Below, piece by piece: positions 34,092 through 43,264 of a stretch of DNA of 64,000 nt (positions are counted from its first letter, which is position 1; the number at the start of each line of letters is the position of its first letter). Both the position numbers and the translations under genes were made by a program. A model generated the notes under the pieces. The model saw only the letters and a list, made by a program, of their open reading frames with translations, did no database searches and was not told the origin of the DNA. This DNA is from Pseudomonadota bacterium (lineage in GTDB: Bacteria; Myxococcota_A; UBA796; SXON01): positions 1 to 64,000 of the forward strand of contig SXON01000156.1 in assembly GCA_005778355.1 (NCBI GenBank), written 5' to 3'.

Positions 34092-36908
34092 TTACTCGGC
34101 GTGGAGGAGCGGGGAAGTCTTGGCCCGCTCGGCCCGGGGACCGCTCGGCGCGAGCGCGAGGTAGTCCGTCCACGCGTTGCGAGTGCGGTCCTGTGCATCG
34201 TTCGCATCGGCGTAGAACCGGCCTTTTTCGTACAGCCCCAGCCCCAGCTCAGGCTCCAACTCGACGGCCCGGTCGAAGTGTTGGGCCGCGAGCAGGCGGT
34301 TGCCGCTGCGCTCCCAGTAGCGGGCGAGGAACACGTGGGCGGCGGCGTCGGCGATGCCGGTTCGTCGTAAGTCGGTCACGCGGGCGGCGGCGGCCGGGGC
34401 GTCGAGCAGGGTGACGCCGAGGGCCTGGGCTCGGGGCGCCAGTCGCGACACGAAGGGATCGATGGCGGTGGCGAGCGCGGCGGCGGCATCGCTCGCGAGG
34501 AGCGCGGCGTCGGCCCGGTGAGCGTTTGCGGCGAGCAAGGCGCGGGCATAGGCGCCGAGGGGGGTGGAGGCGTCCAGCGTGGCCGGGTCGGGGGCGTCGG
34601 GCGCGGTGGCCCAGGCCGCGACAATGCCGAGCAAGACTTCGCGCAGCGGCGGGTTCGCCTCGGTCGCGAGCGCCGCGGCCTCGTCGATCCGGTCGATCTC
34701 GAGCAAGGTGAGCACCAGCGCGGTGCGCACGTCGGGGTCGGCCCGGTAGAGCGAGTGCAGCGCCGTGAGCTTGCTCGCGGCGGTAACGAGCTCGCTCTGT
34801 CGCATGTCGTCGGTCGCGACGGCCAGCAAGAGGTCGCGGTGCGTGCCGTCGCGCGCCAGCCCACTCTCGGCGGCGGCACGGGCGCGGTCGTAGTCCTTCG
34901 CGTCGAGCCACGCGCTGGTTTCCACCCAGGCCGCCTCGCCGTGCTGGCGGGGAGAAAGGCCCACCGCATCGTAGGTACGCCGGAAGACGGCCGCAGCGGC
35001 GGCGAGGTCTTGCGGGGTGCCCTCGCGGAGCTTGAGCTCCCAGAGCCGGGCGGCCACGTGATTCGGGTGTCGCGACACGAGCAACGCAGTGATCGTGCGG
35101 GCCTCGGCGATCCGCCCGGCGGCGGCAAGCACGCCGACCCGACCCAGCCGGTAGCGCGGTTCCTCGGCGGCCACGATCTTGTCGATCTCGTCGAGGGCGG
35201 CGTCGTGGTTGCCGAGCGCGGCGTGGATGCGACCGCGAAGCAGCCGGTCCTCGTCGTCCCTCGCGGGCTCGCGGCCGAGGGCGGCCAGCGCGGAGGCCGG
35301 GTTGCGGAAGGCGAGCAACTCGGCGGCGCGCAGGTAAGCGAGCCGGTGAGCGTCGATCCCCGCGGGGTTGGCAAGCAGCGCGTCGACCGAGTCGAGGCGG
35401 GCGTGGTCGCCGTCGAACTCCGACCAGATCACCACCTGGGCGCGGGCGAGCTCGGCCCACTCGGCGGGGTCGTCGGCGTAGGAAACAAGTCGCTTCTCGT
35501 TGTCGACGAGCGCGGGGAAGTCCTCGGCGGCGAGCACGCGGTTGAGGTCGACCGAGGCGCGGGCGGCGTCGAGGAAGCCGGCCGCGCGGGCGAGGAGAGC
35601 CGCGAGGAGGAGGATCATCAGGCCGAACGCCGCCACGAGGGCCAGCCCCACCAGGGACTTGCCGAGGCCGATGCCGCGACGAGGCTCGGCGATGGGCTCC
35701 ACGTTCACCATCGGCAGTGCCTGCGGCACCGGGTGTTTCTCGATCACCTCGATGGGGGCGTCGAACTTCGCGGGTGGGGGGGGCTCCACGACGGGCATGT
35801 TCGGCGCCACCTCGACGAGCGGCGTGGCGGCCTCGCGCGGGGCCACTTCGCTGTCCTCGTCGGGCTCGCCGAGACCGTCAAGGTCGGATCGGAATGGGTC
35901 CACGCCCATGCTGGCCTGCCAGTCGCGCAGGTTGAGCACGCCGCTGGTCTCGGGGTCGCGACGCTTGTGCATGGGGCGCGCGTCGCCGTCGCCGACCACC
36001 ATGAGGATCTGCGTGTCGCCCGCGCCGCCGCCGGTGATGGACACGAGCTGGGGCGGCGGGGACTCCACCGCGCTGTTCATCGTCTTTTCTTCTTCCTCGG
36101 TCCCCGCTTCCGGCGGGGGGCCGCCCGGGAGCACGTCGTCGTCGGCCGGGATCGGCGTGGGCGCAGAGCCTGCGCGCTTGAAGAGGCTTGGGAACGCGGC
36201 TGGGCCAACTTCCGGCTCGAGCAGGAGCTCGCCGTCGGAACGAAGGCTCTCGGTGTGCTCGGACTCCTCGGGGACCGCCGCGAGATCGGTCATCAAGGGC
36301 AGCGCGCGCTTCACCTGGACGTCGAGCGACTCCTTGGTGGAGTAGTCGGCCGCAAGTGCCCACAAGAGCTCGTTGACCCTAGGATTATTTGGATCCGCCC
36401 GACGCAGCCTCTCCAAGATGCCGGTGCCGCGGAGCTGGCTCCCGGTGGCGAGGAAGAGCTCCGCGAGGCGAAGCAGCTCGCCGGTGTCGTTGCCCGCCTC
36501 GACTTCGCGCGCGATGGCCTCGGGACGCAGGGGCTCCTCGCCGATTCGCGCCAGCAGCGTGTCGACACTCTCGCCGGCGGTGCGGAGGGCCTCCAGCACC
36601 GGCCGCGCTCGGAGCGGCCAGCCGCGGTCGATGTACACCTCGGCCAGCAGGCGCTGAGCGGCGCGGTCGCCCGGCGCGTTCTCCACGGCGTCGCGTGCGC
36701 GAGACAGGGCTCGGTCGAGCAGTCGAAAGTGGTGGAACGCCCGGCCCTCGCCGACCTTCGCGTTGACCGTCGGTGCGCCGACCGCCGCCCAGGCGCTGAC
36801 GAGGCGCAAGACACCGGCGTGATCGCCCTTCGCGGAGAGCGCCATCACAGCACGCTCGCGACGGCGATCCGCGTCGGCAGGGGCGGAAACGACGGGGGCG
36901 GGAGTCAA
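34092..36908 (-). CDS. TPR-repeat membrane protein
   Basis: This protein is up to 938 aa. Residues 1-220 are helical repeats, 220-415 a Pro/Glu-rich disordered stretch, 425-450 a single TM helix (VGLALVAAFGLMILLLAALL), and 460-930 Ala-rich TPR-like repeats with a recognisable TPR at the C-terminus (AQHFDRAVELEPELGLGLYE). The order suggests a cytoplasmic half joined to a periplasmic TPR half. The start is uncertain: TTG 36908 or ATG 36845; neither has a good Shine-Dalgarno sequence. It lies downstream of etfA beyond a terminator-like hairpin. The partner proteins are unknown. Confidence 0.6.
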   Translation of the reverse strand: MTPAPVVSAPADADRRRERAVMALSAKGDHAGVLRLVSAWAAVGAPTVNAKVGEGRAFHHFRLLDRALSRARDAVENAPGDRAAQRLLAEVYIDRGWPLRARPVLEALRTAGESVDTLLARIGEEPLRPEAIAREVEAGNDTGELLRLAELFLATGSQLRGTGILERLRRADPNNPRVNELLWALAADYSTKESLDVQVKRALPLMTDLAAVPEESEHTESLRSDGELLLEPEVGPAAFPSLFKRAGSAPTPIPADDDVLPGGPPPEAGTEEEEKTMNSAVESPPPQLVSITGGGAGDTQILMVVGDGDARPMHKRRDPETSGVLNLRDWQASMGVDPFRSDLDGLGEPDEDSEVAPREAATPLVEVAPNMPVVEPPPPAKFDAPIEVIEKHPVPQALPMVNVEPIAEPRRGIGLGKSLVGLALVAAFGLMILLLAALLARAAGFLDAARASVDLNRVLAAEDFPALVDNEKRLVSYADDPAEWAELARAQVVIWSEFDGDHARLDSVDALLANPAGIDAHRLAYLRAAELLAFRNPASALAALGREPARDDEDRLLRGRIHAALGNHDAALDEIDKIVAAEEPRYRLGRVGVLAAAGRIAEARTITALLVSRHPNHVAARLWELKLREGTPQDLAAAAAVFRRTYDAVGLSPRQHGEAAWVETSAWLDAKDYDRARAAAESGLARDGTHRDLLLAVATDDMRQSELVTAASKLTALHSLYRADPDVRTALVLTLLEIDRIDEAAALATEANPPLREVLLGIVAAWATAPDAPDPATLDASTPLGAYARALLAANAHRADAALLASDAAAALATAIDPFVSRLAPRAQALGVTLLDAPAAAARVTDLRRTGIADAAAHVFLARYWERSGNRLLAAQHFDRAVELEPELGLGLYEKGRFYADANDAQDRTRNAWTDYLALAPSGPRAERAKTSPLLHAE

Positions 36909-36920
36909 GGAGCAGATCGT

Positions 36921-36948
36921 ATCAAAGCAAAGGGGCGGAGCAGCCCCT
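36921..36948 (-). terminator. Intrinsic terminator of etfBA
   Basis: On the minus strand AGGGGC-TGCTCC-GCCCCT forms a 6-bp stem with a 6-base loop, followed by the T-rich run TTGCTTTGAT. It lies 31 bp past the etfA stop and just ahead of the TPR gene, as expected for the end of the etf transcript. Confidence 0.6.
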
Positions 36949-36978
36949 CGGCCGCCCCGCCCCCGTGGTTTTGCAAGC

Positions 36979-37941
36979 CTACTTCAGCTTGCCGAGCTCG
37001 GCCTGGACGGCGGGCGCCACCTCGAAGAGGTCGCCCACGATGCCGTAGGTGGCGTACTGGAAGATGGGGGCTTCCGGGTCCTTGTTGACGGCCACGATCA
37101 CGCGGGAGGTGCGCATGCCCGCGAGGTGCTGGATCGCGCCCGAGATGCCGAGCGCAATGTAGAGCGAGGGGCTCACCACCTTGCCCGTCTGGCCCACCTG
37201 CTCGCTGTGTCCCGCGTAGCCGGCGTCGACGGCGGCGCGGCTGGCGCCGGCCGTGGCGCCGAGCGCCGCCGCGAGGGGACGCACCACGCTGTCGAAGCCG
37301 TCCTTGCTCTTGAGCGAGCGCCCACCGGACACGATGCGATCGGCCTCGGTGAGATCGACGCTCTTGTTGGCGGGCGCGAGCGTCTGGACCACCTTCACGT
37401 CGACGTCGGCGTCGGACAAGCCGGCATCGACATTGACGACGGCCCCGGCCGCTGCGGCGGGCTGGGCCAGCACGAAGCTGTTCGGGCGGACCGTGAAGAG
37501 GCCGACGGCGGAGCTGGTGCGCGCGTCGACGAGGGCCTTGCCGGCGTACACCGGGCGACGACCCACGAGCTGGCCGCCCTCGTTGCGCAGGTCGGTGCAC
37601 TCCACCACGAGGCCGTGGCCGTTGCGGGCCGCGACCCGGGGCAGTGCATCGCGCCCGGCCGCGGAGGCGGCCGCGAGCACGTAGGCCGCGCCGCTGGCCG
37701 CGATGCCGGCGGAGATGGCCTTGGTGTAGGCGCCGGTGGAGTAGCTGCCGAGCACCGGGTGCTCGACGACGAACACCTGCGCCGCACCCCAGGCCGCGAG
37801 CGAGCTGGTATCGCCACCGCCGACGACCAGCGCCGACACCGGGCCGAGGCCGAGCTGTGCGGCCTTGCCGAGCAGCTCGTAGGCGGTCTTGCGGGGCTTG
37901 CCGCCTTCGAACTCACAGTAGACGAGAATTCCGTTTCCCAT
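36979..37941 (-). CDS. etfA: Electron transfer flavoprotein alpha subunit
   Basis: EtfA is the FAD-binding subunit of the ETF heterodimer, which carries electrons from acyl-CoA and other dehydrogenases to ETF-quinone oxidoreductase. It is 320 aa, the normal length. The N-terminal domain begins [20 protein letters not shown]. The C-terminal FAD domain shows [55 protein letters not shown] and [17 protein letters not shown]. It follows etfB by 18 bp in the same transcript, under a TetR regulator of the fatty-acid type. Confidence 0.95.
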   Translation of the reverse strand: MGNGILVYCEFEGGKPRKTAYELLGKAAQLGLGPVSALVVGGGDTSSLAAWGAAQVFVVEHPVLGSYSTGAYTKAISAGIAASGAAYVLAAASAAGRDALPRVAARNGHGLVVECTDLRNEGGQLVGRRPVYAGKALVDARTSSAVGLFTVRPNSFVLAQPAAAAGAVVNVDAGLSDADVDVKVVQTLAPANKSVDLTEADRIVSGGRSLKSKDGFDSVVRPLAAALGATAGASRAAVDAGYAGHSEQVGQTGKVVSPSLYIALGISGAIQHLAGMRTSRVIVAVNKDPEAPIFQYATYGIVGDLFEVAPAVQAELGKLK

Positions 37942-37959
37942 GGTATTTTCCCTCCCTTC

Positions 37960-38751
37960 TTAGATGACTTTGGCTTCTTCGCGGAGCAGGCGCACGAGCT
38001 CGGCGGCGACCGTGGTCGCGTCGCCTTGCAGCATGCGGCCCGGCGGGCGCGCGGGGGGAAGCCCCATGTTGTTTTGCTTCACGATGGCGGCACCAGCGCC
38101 GACGGTGCCCGCGTCGACCCCGAGGGCCGCGAGGTTCTTGACGTCGATCTTCTTGGCCTTGGCCTTCATGATGCCGGGGAGCGTGGCGGTGCGAGGCTCG
38201 TTCATGCCCTTGTCGCAGCTCACGACCACCGGCATCGCCCCGCTCACCACCTCGCGGACACCGCCGCCGGCGGCGCGCTGCGCCGTGAACGTGGCGCCTT
38301 CGAGCACGAGCTTGTCCGCGTAGCACACCTGGTTCCAGCCCAGGATCTCGGCGATCATCGCCGGCACGGCGCTACTGTCGCCATCGATGGCCTGGCGACC
38401 GCAGAGCACGAGGCCCACGCCTTGTTCCTTCGTCGCCGCGGCGAGCGCCCGGGCGATGCCCAGGGCGTCGGAGCCGGCGAGGCCCGCGTCGTCGATCCGC
38501 ACCGCACGGTCGGCCCCACGGGCGAGCGCGTCGCGCACCCGGGGCTCACACTCGGCGCCGCCGATGGTGAACACGATCACCTCGCGGCTGGCGTCGGTGC
38601 CCTTGATGCGCAGGCCCTCTTCCAGGGCGTACTCGTCGTAGGGGTTGATCTCGAACTTCACGTCGTCGGTGACGATGCCCGTCCCATCCGCGTTGACACG
38701 GATGCGGGTGTCGGTCGCCGGCACCTGCTTCAAACAGACTCCGATCTTCAT
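37960..38751 (-). CDS. etfB: Electron transfer flavoprotein beta subunit
   Basis: EtfB is the AMP-binding partner of EtfA. The 263-aa sequence starts MKIGVCLKQVPATDTRIRVN and contains INPYDEYALEEGLRIKG, the adenine-binding region GRQAIDGDSSAVPAMIAEIL, and MKAKAKKIDVKNL. The length and order are normal. Its ATG overlaps the TGA of the TetR gene by four bases, so regulator and structural genes are translated together. Confidence 0.95.
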   Translation of the reverse strand: MKIGVCLKQVPATDTRIRVNADGTGIVTDDVKFEINPYDEYALEEGLRIKGTDASREVIVFTIGGAECEPRVRDALARGADRAVRIDDAGLAGSDALGIARALAAATKEQGVGLVLCGRQAIDGDSSAVPAMIAEILGWNQVCYADKLVLEGATFTAQRAAGGGVREVVSGAMPVVVSCDKGMNEPRTATLPGIMKAKAKKIDVKNLAALGVDAGTVGAGAAIVKQNNMGLPPARPPGRMLQGDATTVAAELVRLLREEAKVI

Positions 38752-39386
38752 GTTTGCTCCCGGGGGTTGCTGCCGCCGGGCGGTGGGGCCGCCAGGCCGC
38801 GGATGAAGATGCCCACCACCGTGTCGGCGGCGGCATCAAGTGAAAACGTTCGGTGCTTCGCCAGCACCCACTGCATGGCCATCTCGTCCATCGCGCCGAA
38901 GAAGGCCCACATCGCCATGAAGGGGTCGATGTCTTTCCGGATGACGCCTTCGTCTTGTCCCTCGCGGACGAGCGCCGCGAAGATGCCGAGGTAGTCCCAG
39001 AGCTTCTCGGGACGGTACTCTTTGAGGAATTTGTTGGAGAGGCGCAGCTCGATCTGTAGCACCTCCGCCACCGCGCGATGGTCCTGGACCATGCGGAAGT
39101 GGTAGCGGGCGAAACGCTCGATCTTCTCGAGCGCGGTGTTTCCCTCCGCCAGGGCGTCTCTCAGGCCACCGGTGAGCTCCACCATCTTCTCTTCGAAGAT
39201 GCTGAGCAAAAGGTCGTCTTTGTTCTTGAAGTACAGGTAGATCGTGCCGTCGGCCACGCCGGCGGCGTCGGCCACGTCGGAGATCCGTGCGCCGTGGAAG
39301 CCCTTCTCTGCGAAAACACGGATCGCCGCCTCGAGGATCAGCTCGTGTTTGTCGGCGCGATCGCGGGAGGGGTCGGCTGCGGCCAA
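38748..39386 (-). CDS. TetR-family regulator (fatty-acid degradation type)
   Basis: This 212-aa repressor has an N-terminal TetR helix-turn-helix (ILEAAIRVFAEKGFHGARIS, then VADGTIYLYFKNKDDLL). The C-terminal region (HFRMVQDHRAVAEVLQIELR) resembles the TetR FadR/YsiA-like group that senses acyl-CoA. It is transcribed with etfBA, which fits control of beta-oxidation electron transfer. The only plausible start is TTG 39386, placed just after a palindromic operator at 39394-39409, so autoregulation is expected. Acyl-CoA as ligand is inferred from context. Confidence 0.85.
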   Translation of the reverse strand: MAAADPSRDRADKHELILEAAIRVFAEKGFHGARISDVADAAGVADGTIYLYFKNKDDLLLSIFEEKMVELTGGLRDALAEGNTALEKIERFARYHFRMVQDHRAVAEVLQIELRLSNKFLKEYRPEKLWDYLGIFAALVREGQDEGVIRKDIDPFMAMWAFFGAMDEMAMQWVLAKHRTFSLDAAADTVVGIFIRGLAAPPPGGSNPREQT

Positions 39387-39393
39387 GGGCTCA

Positions 39394-39409
39394 CTGAATG
39401 GCGGTTCAG
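39394..39409. promoter_or_regulatory. Palindromic operator for the TetR regulator
   Basis: CTGAATGGCGGTTCAG is an inverted repeat with 5-bp arms (CTGAA/TTCAG) and a 6-bp centre, seven bases upstream of the TetR-etfB-etfA start. TetR-family proteins bind such sites to repress their own operon. It also lies 85 bp upstream of the divergent lipoprotein gene and could affect that too. Confidence 0.6.
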
Positions 39410-39494
39410 CGCCTAGCGCGGAGGTGCCGGGGCGGCAACAGGGCTGCGACCATTCGCCCGCGCGGATAGGTGGGCACGTTCTCCCCGGTGATCC

Positions 39495-40199
39495 TTGCCG
39501 CGTCACGCCGCCTCGTTCCTCTTCGCCCTCGCGCTGGTCGGTTGTCCGGAGGACACCGGAAGCTCCACCACCCCCGCGCCCCCGCCCGGTGGCGAGGGCG
39601 GTGCGGGCGGCGGCAGTAACCCTGGGTCTGCGGCGCCCCAGCCCGGCGCCGACGGCAGCCTCACGCTCGATCTCTCCGCTATGAAGCCAGAGAAGACGCA
39701 GGACGAGATGAAGGCGGGGACGCACGTGATCGCCAGCGGGACCATCGCCGGCGAGTGCGCGGGGACGATCTCGCTCCACGCGGTCGGCGTGAGCACGGGC
39801 CCGGCCAACGGGCCGCTCACCCTGCTCGACCTCGACGCGGTCGGCGCCTTCACCATGGCGCTCCCGAAGGCCACCGCGATGCGAATCATCCCGCATTGCG
39901 ACGCCAACAAGGACGGCATCATCACGGTGGGCAAGGACGGCGACAACATCGCCGCCTCGGTCGACGTGGCGGCCACCGAGGCCGACCTCGCGGGCCTGGC
40001 CATCGACCTCGCCGCGCCGCCCTCGTTGCCTGGGGCGGGCCCCGGCGGGAGCACACCGGGTGGTGAGGCACCCCCCTCGGATGGGACGGCGCCCCCGGCT
40101 GAGGCGACTGCGCCGCCGGCCGACGCGACGGTGCCGCCGACCGATGGGGCCGCCGCGCCGCCGGCGGATGCGGCTGCGGCGCCTGCGACGCCCGGCTAG
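39495..40199 (+). CDS. Lipoprotein with Pro/Ala-rich tail
   Basis: This 234-aa lipoprotein has a TTG start reading MPRHAASFLFALALVGC, one of the few normal-length signals here. A Gly/Pro/Thr-rich linker follows, then a globular domain (residues about 50-165) with an Asp-rich loop (HCDANKDGIITVGKDGD) resembling a Ca-binding dockerin/EF-like turn. The C-terminal 65 residues are Pro/Ala repeats (PPADAT, PPAEAT, PPTDGA) that might span the peptidoglycan. Function unknown. It is divergent from the TetR gene. Confidence 0.6.
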   Translation: MPRHAASFLFALALVGCPEDTGSSTTPAPPPGGEGGAGGGSNPGSAAPQPGADGSLTLDLSAMKPEKTQDEMKAGTHVIASGTIAGECAGTISLHAVGVSTGPANGPLTLLDLDAVGAFTMALPKATAMRIIPHCDANKDGIITVGKDGDNIAASVDVAATEADLAGLAIDLAAPPSLPGAGPGGSTPGGEAPPSDGTAPPAEATAPPADATVPPTDGAAAPPADAAAAPATPG

Positions 40200-40201
40200 C
40201 G

Positions 40202-42742
40202 CTACTCCCCCCCGCCCTCGTCGTCGCCCGGCGCGGCCTTCACCGGCACGGCCACGCGCACCGGCTCTTGGCCGAGCGGTTGCAACGTGATCTTCTCGGC
40301 CCGGGGCACGCTGGTGCGCACCGGCGCGCCGACCGGCCGGAAGAACGGCATGTCCTGCAGCTCCAGGATGAGCTTCATCGCCTCGCTGGGCGCCGCCTTG
40401 GCGCTGGCCGGTAGGTTGGGGTCAGACTCGGCGGCGAGGAGCCACTGCCACATCGCCGACTGCGCGTGGTACACGTAGTCAATTCGAACCTTCGGCTCGT
40501 TCAAGGCGTACTTAATGCCGCCCGCCACTTCGTCGGCGCGCGAGAAGTAGTGCGTGTCGAGCGCGTCGTGCTGCGTCTGGAGGCCAAATCGCACGGTCTC
40601 GCGCGTGGCCTTCTCGAAGTAGGGGGCCTCTTCGGGCTTCGCGCGCAGTGCCATGCTGTAGGCAGCGGCCGTGCCCTCGCCGTAGCAGAAGGCCTGCATC
40701 GCGGGCAGCTCGCCCTCGAACTTGTAGTAGCCGCCGAGGTAGTCGGGGTAGGGCGTGCGCTCGGTGGTGTACTCGTAGGCGTCGACCATCCAGCGACCCA
40801 CTTCCAGGCCGAAGTCGACGATCTCCTTTTCTTCCGGGCGCACGCGGGTGTAGGCGTTGGCTGCCATCACCGTCCACGGGCCGAACTGCACGAGCTCCAG
40901 GCGAGTGTCATTATCGTAGATGTAGGCCGGCCACGGCGCGTTGGGGTTCTTCTTGGCCGCGCGGTCGCGGAACCAGGGCTTGTAGTACTCGAAGAACTTG
41001 GGCAGGGCCTCGAGGTACTGCGGGTCGTTGAAGTACTCGTACAAGTACACCAGCGACAGCGCCGCCTCGCCGGGCACGATGTCGTTCACGGCGTTCTCGT
41101 AGGGGTGTCCCGGCTGCACGTGGTAGGGCCGGAACTTGCCCTCGGGCGTCTGCGAGAACATGACATAGCGGCCGAACTTGCGCATCAGCTCGTCTTTGCT
41201 GTGGTCGCCGGTACTGCGGGCCACGTCGATCATGCCGTACAGGCCAACCACCACGCTGCCGAGCTTGGTGTTGTTGTCATACGTGAGATAGGCCATGCCC
41301 TTCTCGAGGATCTCATCCTTCAGGGGCGACTTCTCTACGAGATCGCGCTCCCAGGGCTCGAGGTTGGTCTTGTCTTTCTCCACCAGTGACAGCAAGGTCC
41401 AGTCCTGCGCACGGATCGCGCCCTCGAGGAACTCGGGACGCGGGTCGAGCTTCCAAGCCTGCCACAGGTTCCACGTGGCCAGCTCGTGGCGCACGTGGTT
41501 GTACTCGTTGCTGTAGCGGTTCTCCTCGGGCCACATCTTGTAGGTGACCTGCCCGTTAGGTTGGAGATTGCGGAGGTACCACTCGCCCGAGTACACGATG
41601 GCCGACTTCACCGTGTCGATGTTGACCGACTCGAGCGGCACAGGCGTGCTCCCCCGGTACTGCGGGACGAGGCCCCGCCCGGCCACCTCGCGGTAGTCGA
41701 TGGTGCGGATGAGCTCGAGCGACACGCCCTCGTCGCGCCAGGGGCGGAGGCTGTCCCAGCGGAAATCCTTGGCCACCCCCCGGAGGAACTCGTCGGCCTT
41801 GGTGATGCCCCGGCTCACCGCTACCGCGCCGGGCCAGACGCCGGCCTTCTTGTTGTCGCGGTCGAGCAGGATCGCGCCGTCGAGGCCGAGCTCCCAGAGC
41901 CCCTGGAGGAACTCCTCGTCGCGGGGCACGACCAGCGCGCGCTCCTTCACCCGACGGATCTCGATCACGAGTCCCGGCATGTGCCGTTGGAGCGGGGCGA
42001 ACCCCCAGATCTCCCGCTGGCGACGATGCATCGTCTCCAGATCGTCCACCGTCTCGCGGAGCGCCACGTCGAGGGTGTCGCCCTCGGCCAGGGAGATCGC
42101 CAGCTCCTGGCCGGCCCCGCGGATCGACGTCACTAGCATCCAGGTGCTGCGCTCGGGCTTGAGCGGCGGGAAGGGCGCGGGCTTCTTGCCCTCGAGGCTG
42201 TCGCGAATCCAGCGGGTCGAGGCGTCGGCCACGGCCGCCTCGAATCGCAGGCCGGCATCCACCACGAGGTAGATGAAAAGACCGTTTTCCACGCGCGCCA
42301 GCTGGAACCGGTCGAGGAAGTCGTGGTGGTAGATGCGCGAGAGCACGTGGCGGTCGCGGTCGAACGACGGCGCCAGCGGCTGGTGGACCACCAGCACCTT
42401 CGCGCCCGCGTCGCGGATCGCGTCGGCCAGCTTGCTCTCCTCGGTGCCCATGAGCACGTCGTCGGGGAGCTTGGTGAGGTCGATGGTCTCGAGATCGGCG
42501 GGCAGGCCGCGCACCTCGCCGTCGAGCGCCACCTTGGTGCCCACCTTCTTGATGTACTCCACGGCGGCCGAGGAGATATCCGCCTTGGGCACCAGCTTCC
42601 ACGCGGCGCGGGCGCGGTCGCCGTAGCTGGCGCCGTTCACCACCACCTCGCCGCCGGTGACAGTGTTGCCGCCGCCCGAGGGCGAACCACCGGGGGCGCA
42701 GGCGGAGAGGGCGAGAACGAGAACGGGGGCGAGCAGCCGCAT
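40202..42742 (-). CDS. Large lipoprotein with predicted alpha/alpha-barrel domain
   Basis: This 846-aa lipoprotein starts MRLLAPVLVLALSAC with the Cys at 15. The N-terminal 300 residues are of unknown fold. The C-terminal part (about 400-780) is rich in Trp/Tyr/His and looks like an (alpha/alpha)6 barrel of carbohydrate-active enzymes (HVRHELATWNLWQAWKL; PGEAALSLVYLYEYFNDPQY; YGEGTAAAYSMALRAKPEE). A polysaccharide epimerase, lyase or hydrolase is possible, but I see no diagnostic catalytic motif. The ATG at 42742 is chosen for the signal peptide. It is divergent from greB with 39 bp between starts. Confidence 0.6.
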   Translation of the reverse strand: MRLLAPVLVLALSACAPGGSPSGGGNTVTGGEVVVNGASYGDRARAAWKLVPKADISSAAVEYIKKVGTKVALDGEVRGLPADLETIDLTKLPDDVLMGTEESKLADAIRDAGAKVLVVHQPLAPSFDRDRHVLSRIYHHDFLDRFQLARVENGLFIYLVVDAGLRFEAAVADASTRWIRDSLEGKKPAPFPPLKPERSTWMLVTSIRGAGQELAISLAEGDTLDVALRETVDDLETMHRRQREIWGFAPLQRHMPGLVIEIRRVKERALVVPRDEEFLQGLWELGLDGAILLDRDNKKAGVWPGAVAVSRGITKADEFLRGVAKDFRWDSLRPWRDEGVSLELIRTIDYREVAGRGLVPQYRGSTPVPLESVNIDTVKSAIVYSGEWYLRNLQPNGQVTYKMWPEENRYSNEYNHVRHELATWNLWQAWKLDPRPEFLEGAIRAQDWTLLSLVEKDKTNLEPWERDLVEKSPLKDEILEKGMAYLTYDNNTKLGSVVVGLYGMIDVARSTGDHSKDELMRKFGRYVMFSQTPEGKFRPYHVQPGHPYENAVNDIVPGEAALSLVYLYEYFNDPQYLEALPKFFEYYKPWFRDRAAKKNPNAPWPAYIYDNDTRLELVQFGPWTVMAANAYTRVRPEEKEIVDFGLEVGRWMVDAYEYTTERTPYPDYLGGYYKFEGELPAMQAFCYGEGTAAAYSMALRAKPEEAPYFEKATRETVRFGLQTQHDALDTHYFSRADEVAGGIKYALNEPKVRIDYVYHAQSAMWQWLLAAESDPNLPASAKAAPSEAMKLILELQDMPFFRPVGAPVRTSVPRAEKITLQPLGQEPVRVAVPVKAAPGDDEGGGE

Positions 42743-42781
42743 GGGAGCGTCTCCGGGCGCGCCGGATAATCGGGCAAACCG

Positions 42782-43264
42782 ATGCCGTCCTACATCACCC
42801 CCCAGGGTCACCAGAAGATCGTCACCGAGTACGACTTCCTCGTCAACCGCGAGCGGCCTCGCATCACCGCCGAGGTCGGCTGGGCCGCCTCGCTGGGCGA
42901 CCGGAGCGAGAACAGCGAGTACATCTACGGCAAGCAGCGGCTGCGGGAGATCGACCGTCGCCTCCGCTTCCTCAAGTCGCGACTCGACGTGATCCAGGTG
43001 GTCGAGCCCGCGTTGTTTTCGGGCAACACGGTGATGTTCGGCGCGACGGTCGACATCGAGGACGAGGACGGTGCGCATCAAACCTGGACAATCCGGGGGG
43101 AGGACGAGGTCGACACCGGCAACGGCGTCATCTCCTACGTGTCGCCGCTGGGCCGGGCGCTCCTGGGCAAGTCGGTGGACGAGTCGGTGGCCTTCGACAC
43201 CCCCGGGGGGCGTCGCGAGGTGACGATCCTCGCCGTGCGCTTCCCGCCCAGCGCCCCGGCGTGA
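42782..43264 (+). CDS. greB: Transcript cleavage factor GreB
   Basis: GreB reaches into the RNA polymerase secondary channel and stimulates cleavage of backtracked RNA. At 160 aa it shows the N-terminal coiled coil with acidic tip residues D40 and E43 (GDRSENSEYIYGKQRLREID) and the C-terminal FKBP-like domain (ISYVSPLGRALLGKSVDE). The EYIYGK...RRLRFL pattern is of GreB type rather than GreA. The stop overlaps the next GTG (GTGA), linking it to the HTTM pair, which is an unusual neighbour for greB. Confidence 0.92.
   Translation: MPSYITPQGHQKIVTEYDFLVNRERPRITAEVGWAASLGDRSENSEYIYGKQRLREIDRRLRFLKSRLDVIQVVEPALFSGNTVMFGATVDIEDEDGAHQTWTIRGEDEVDTGNGVISYVSPLGRALLGKSVDESVAFDTPGGRREVTILAVRFPPSAPA

Noticed and set aside
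34518-37088. 856-codon plus-strand open frame opposite the TPR gene
   Set aside because: No family features, composition of an antisense shadow, and it would run over the etfA terminator; the minus-strand TPR protein has a TM helix and repeat structure.
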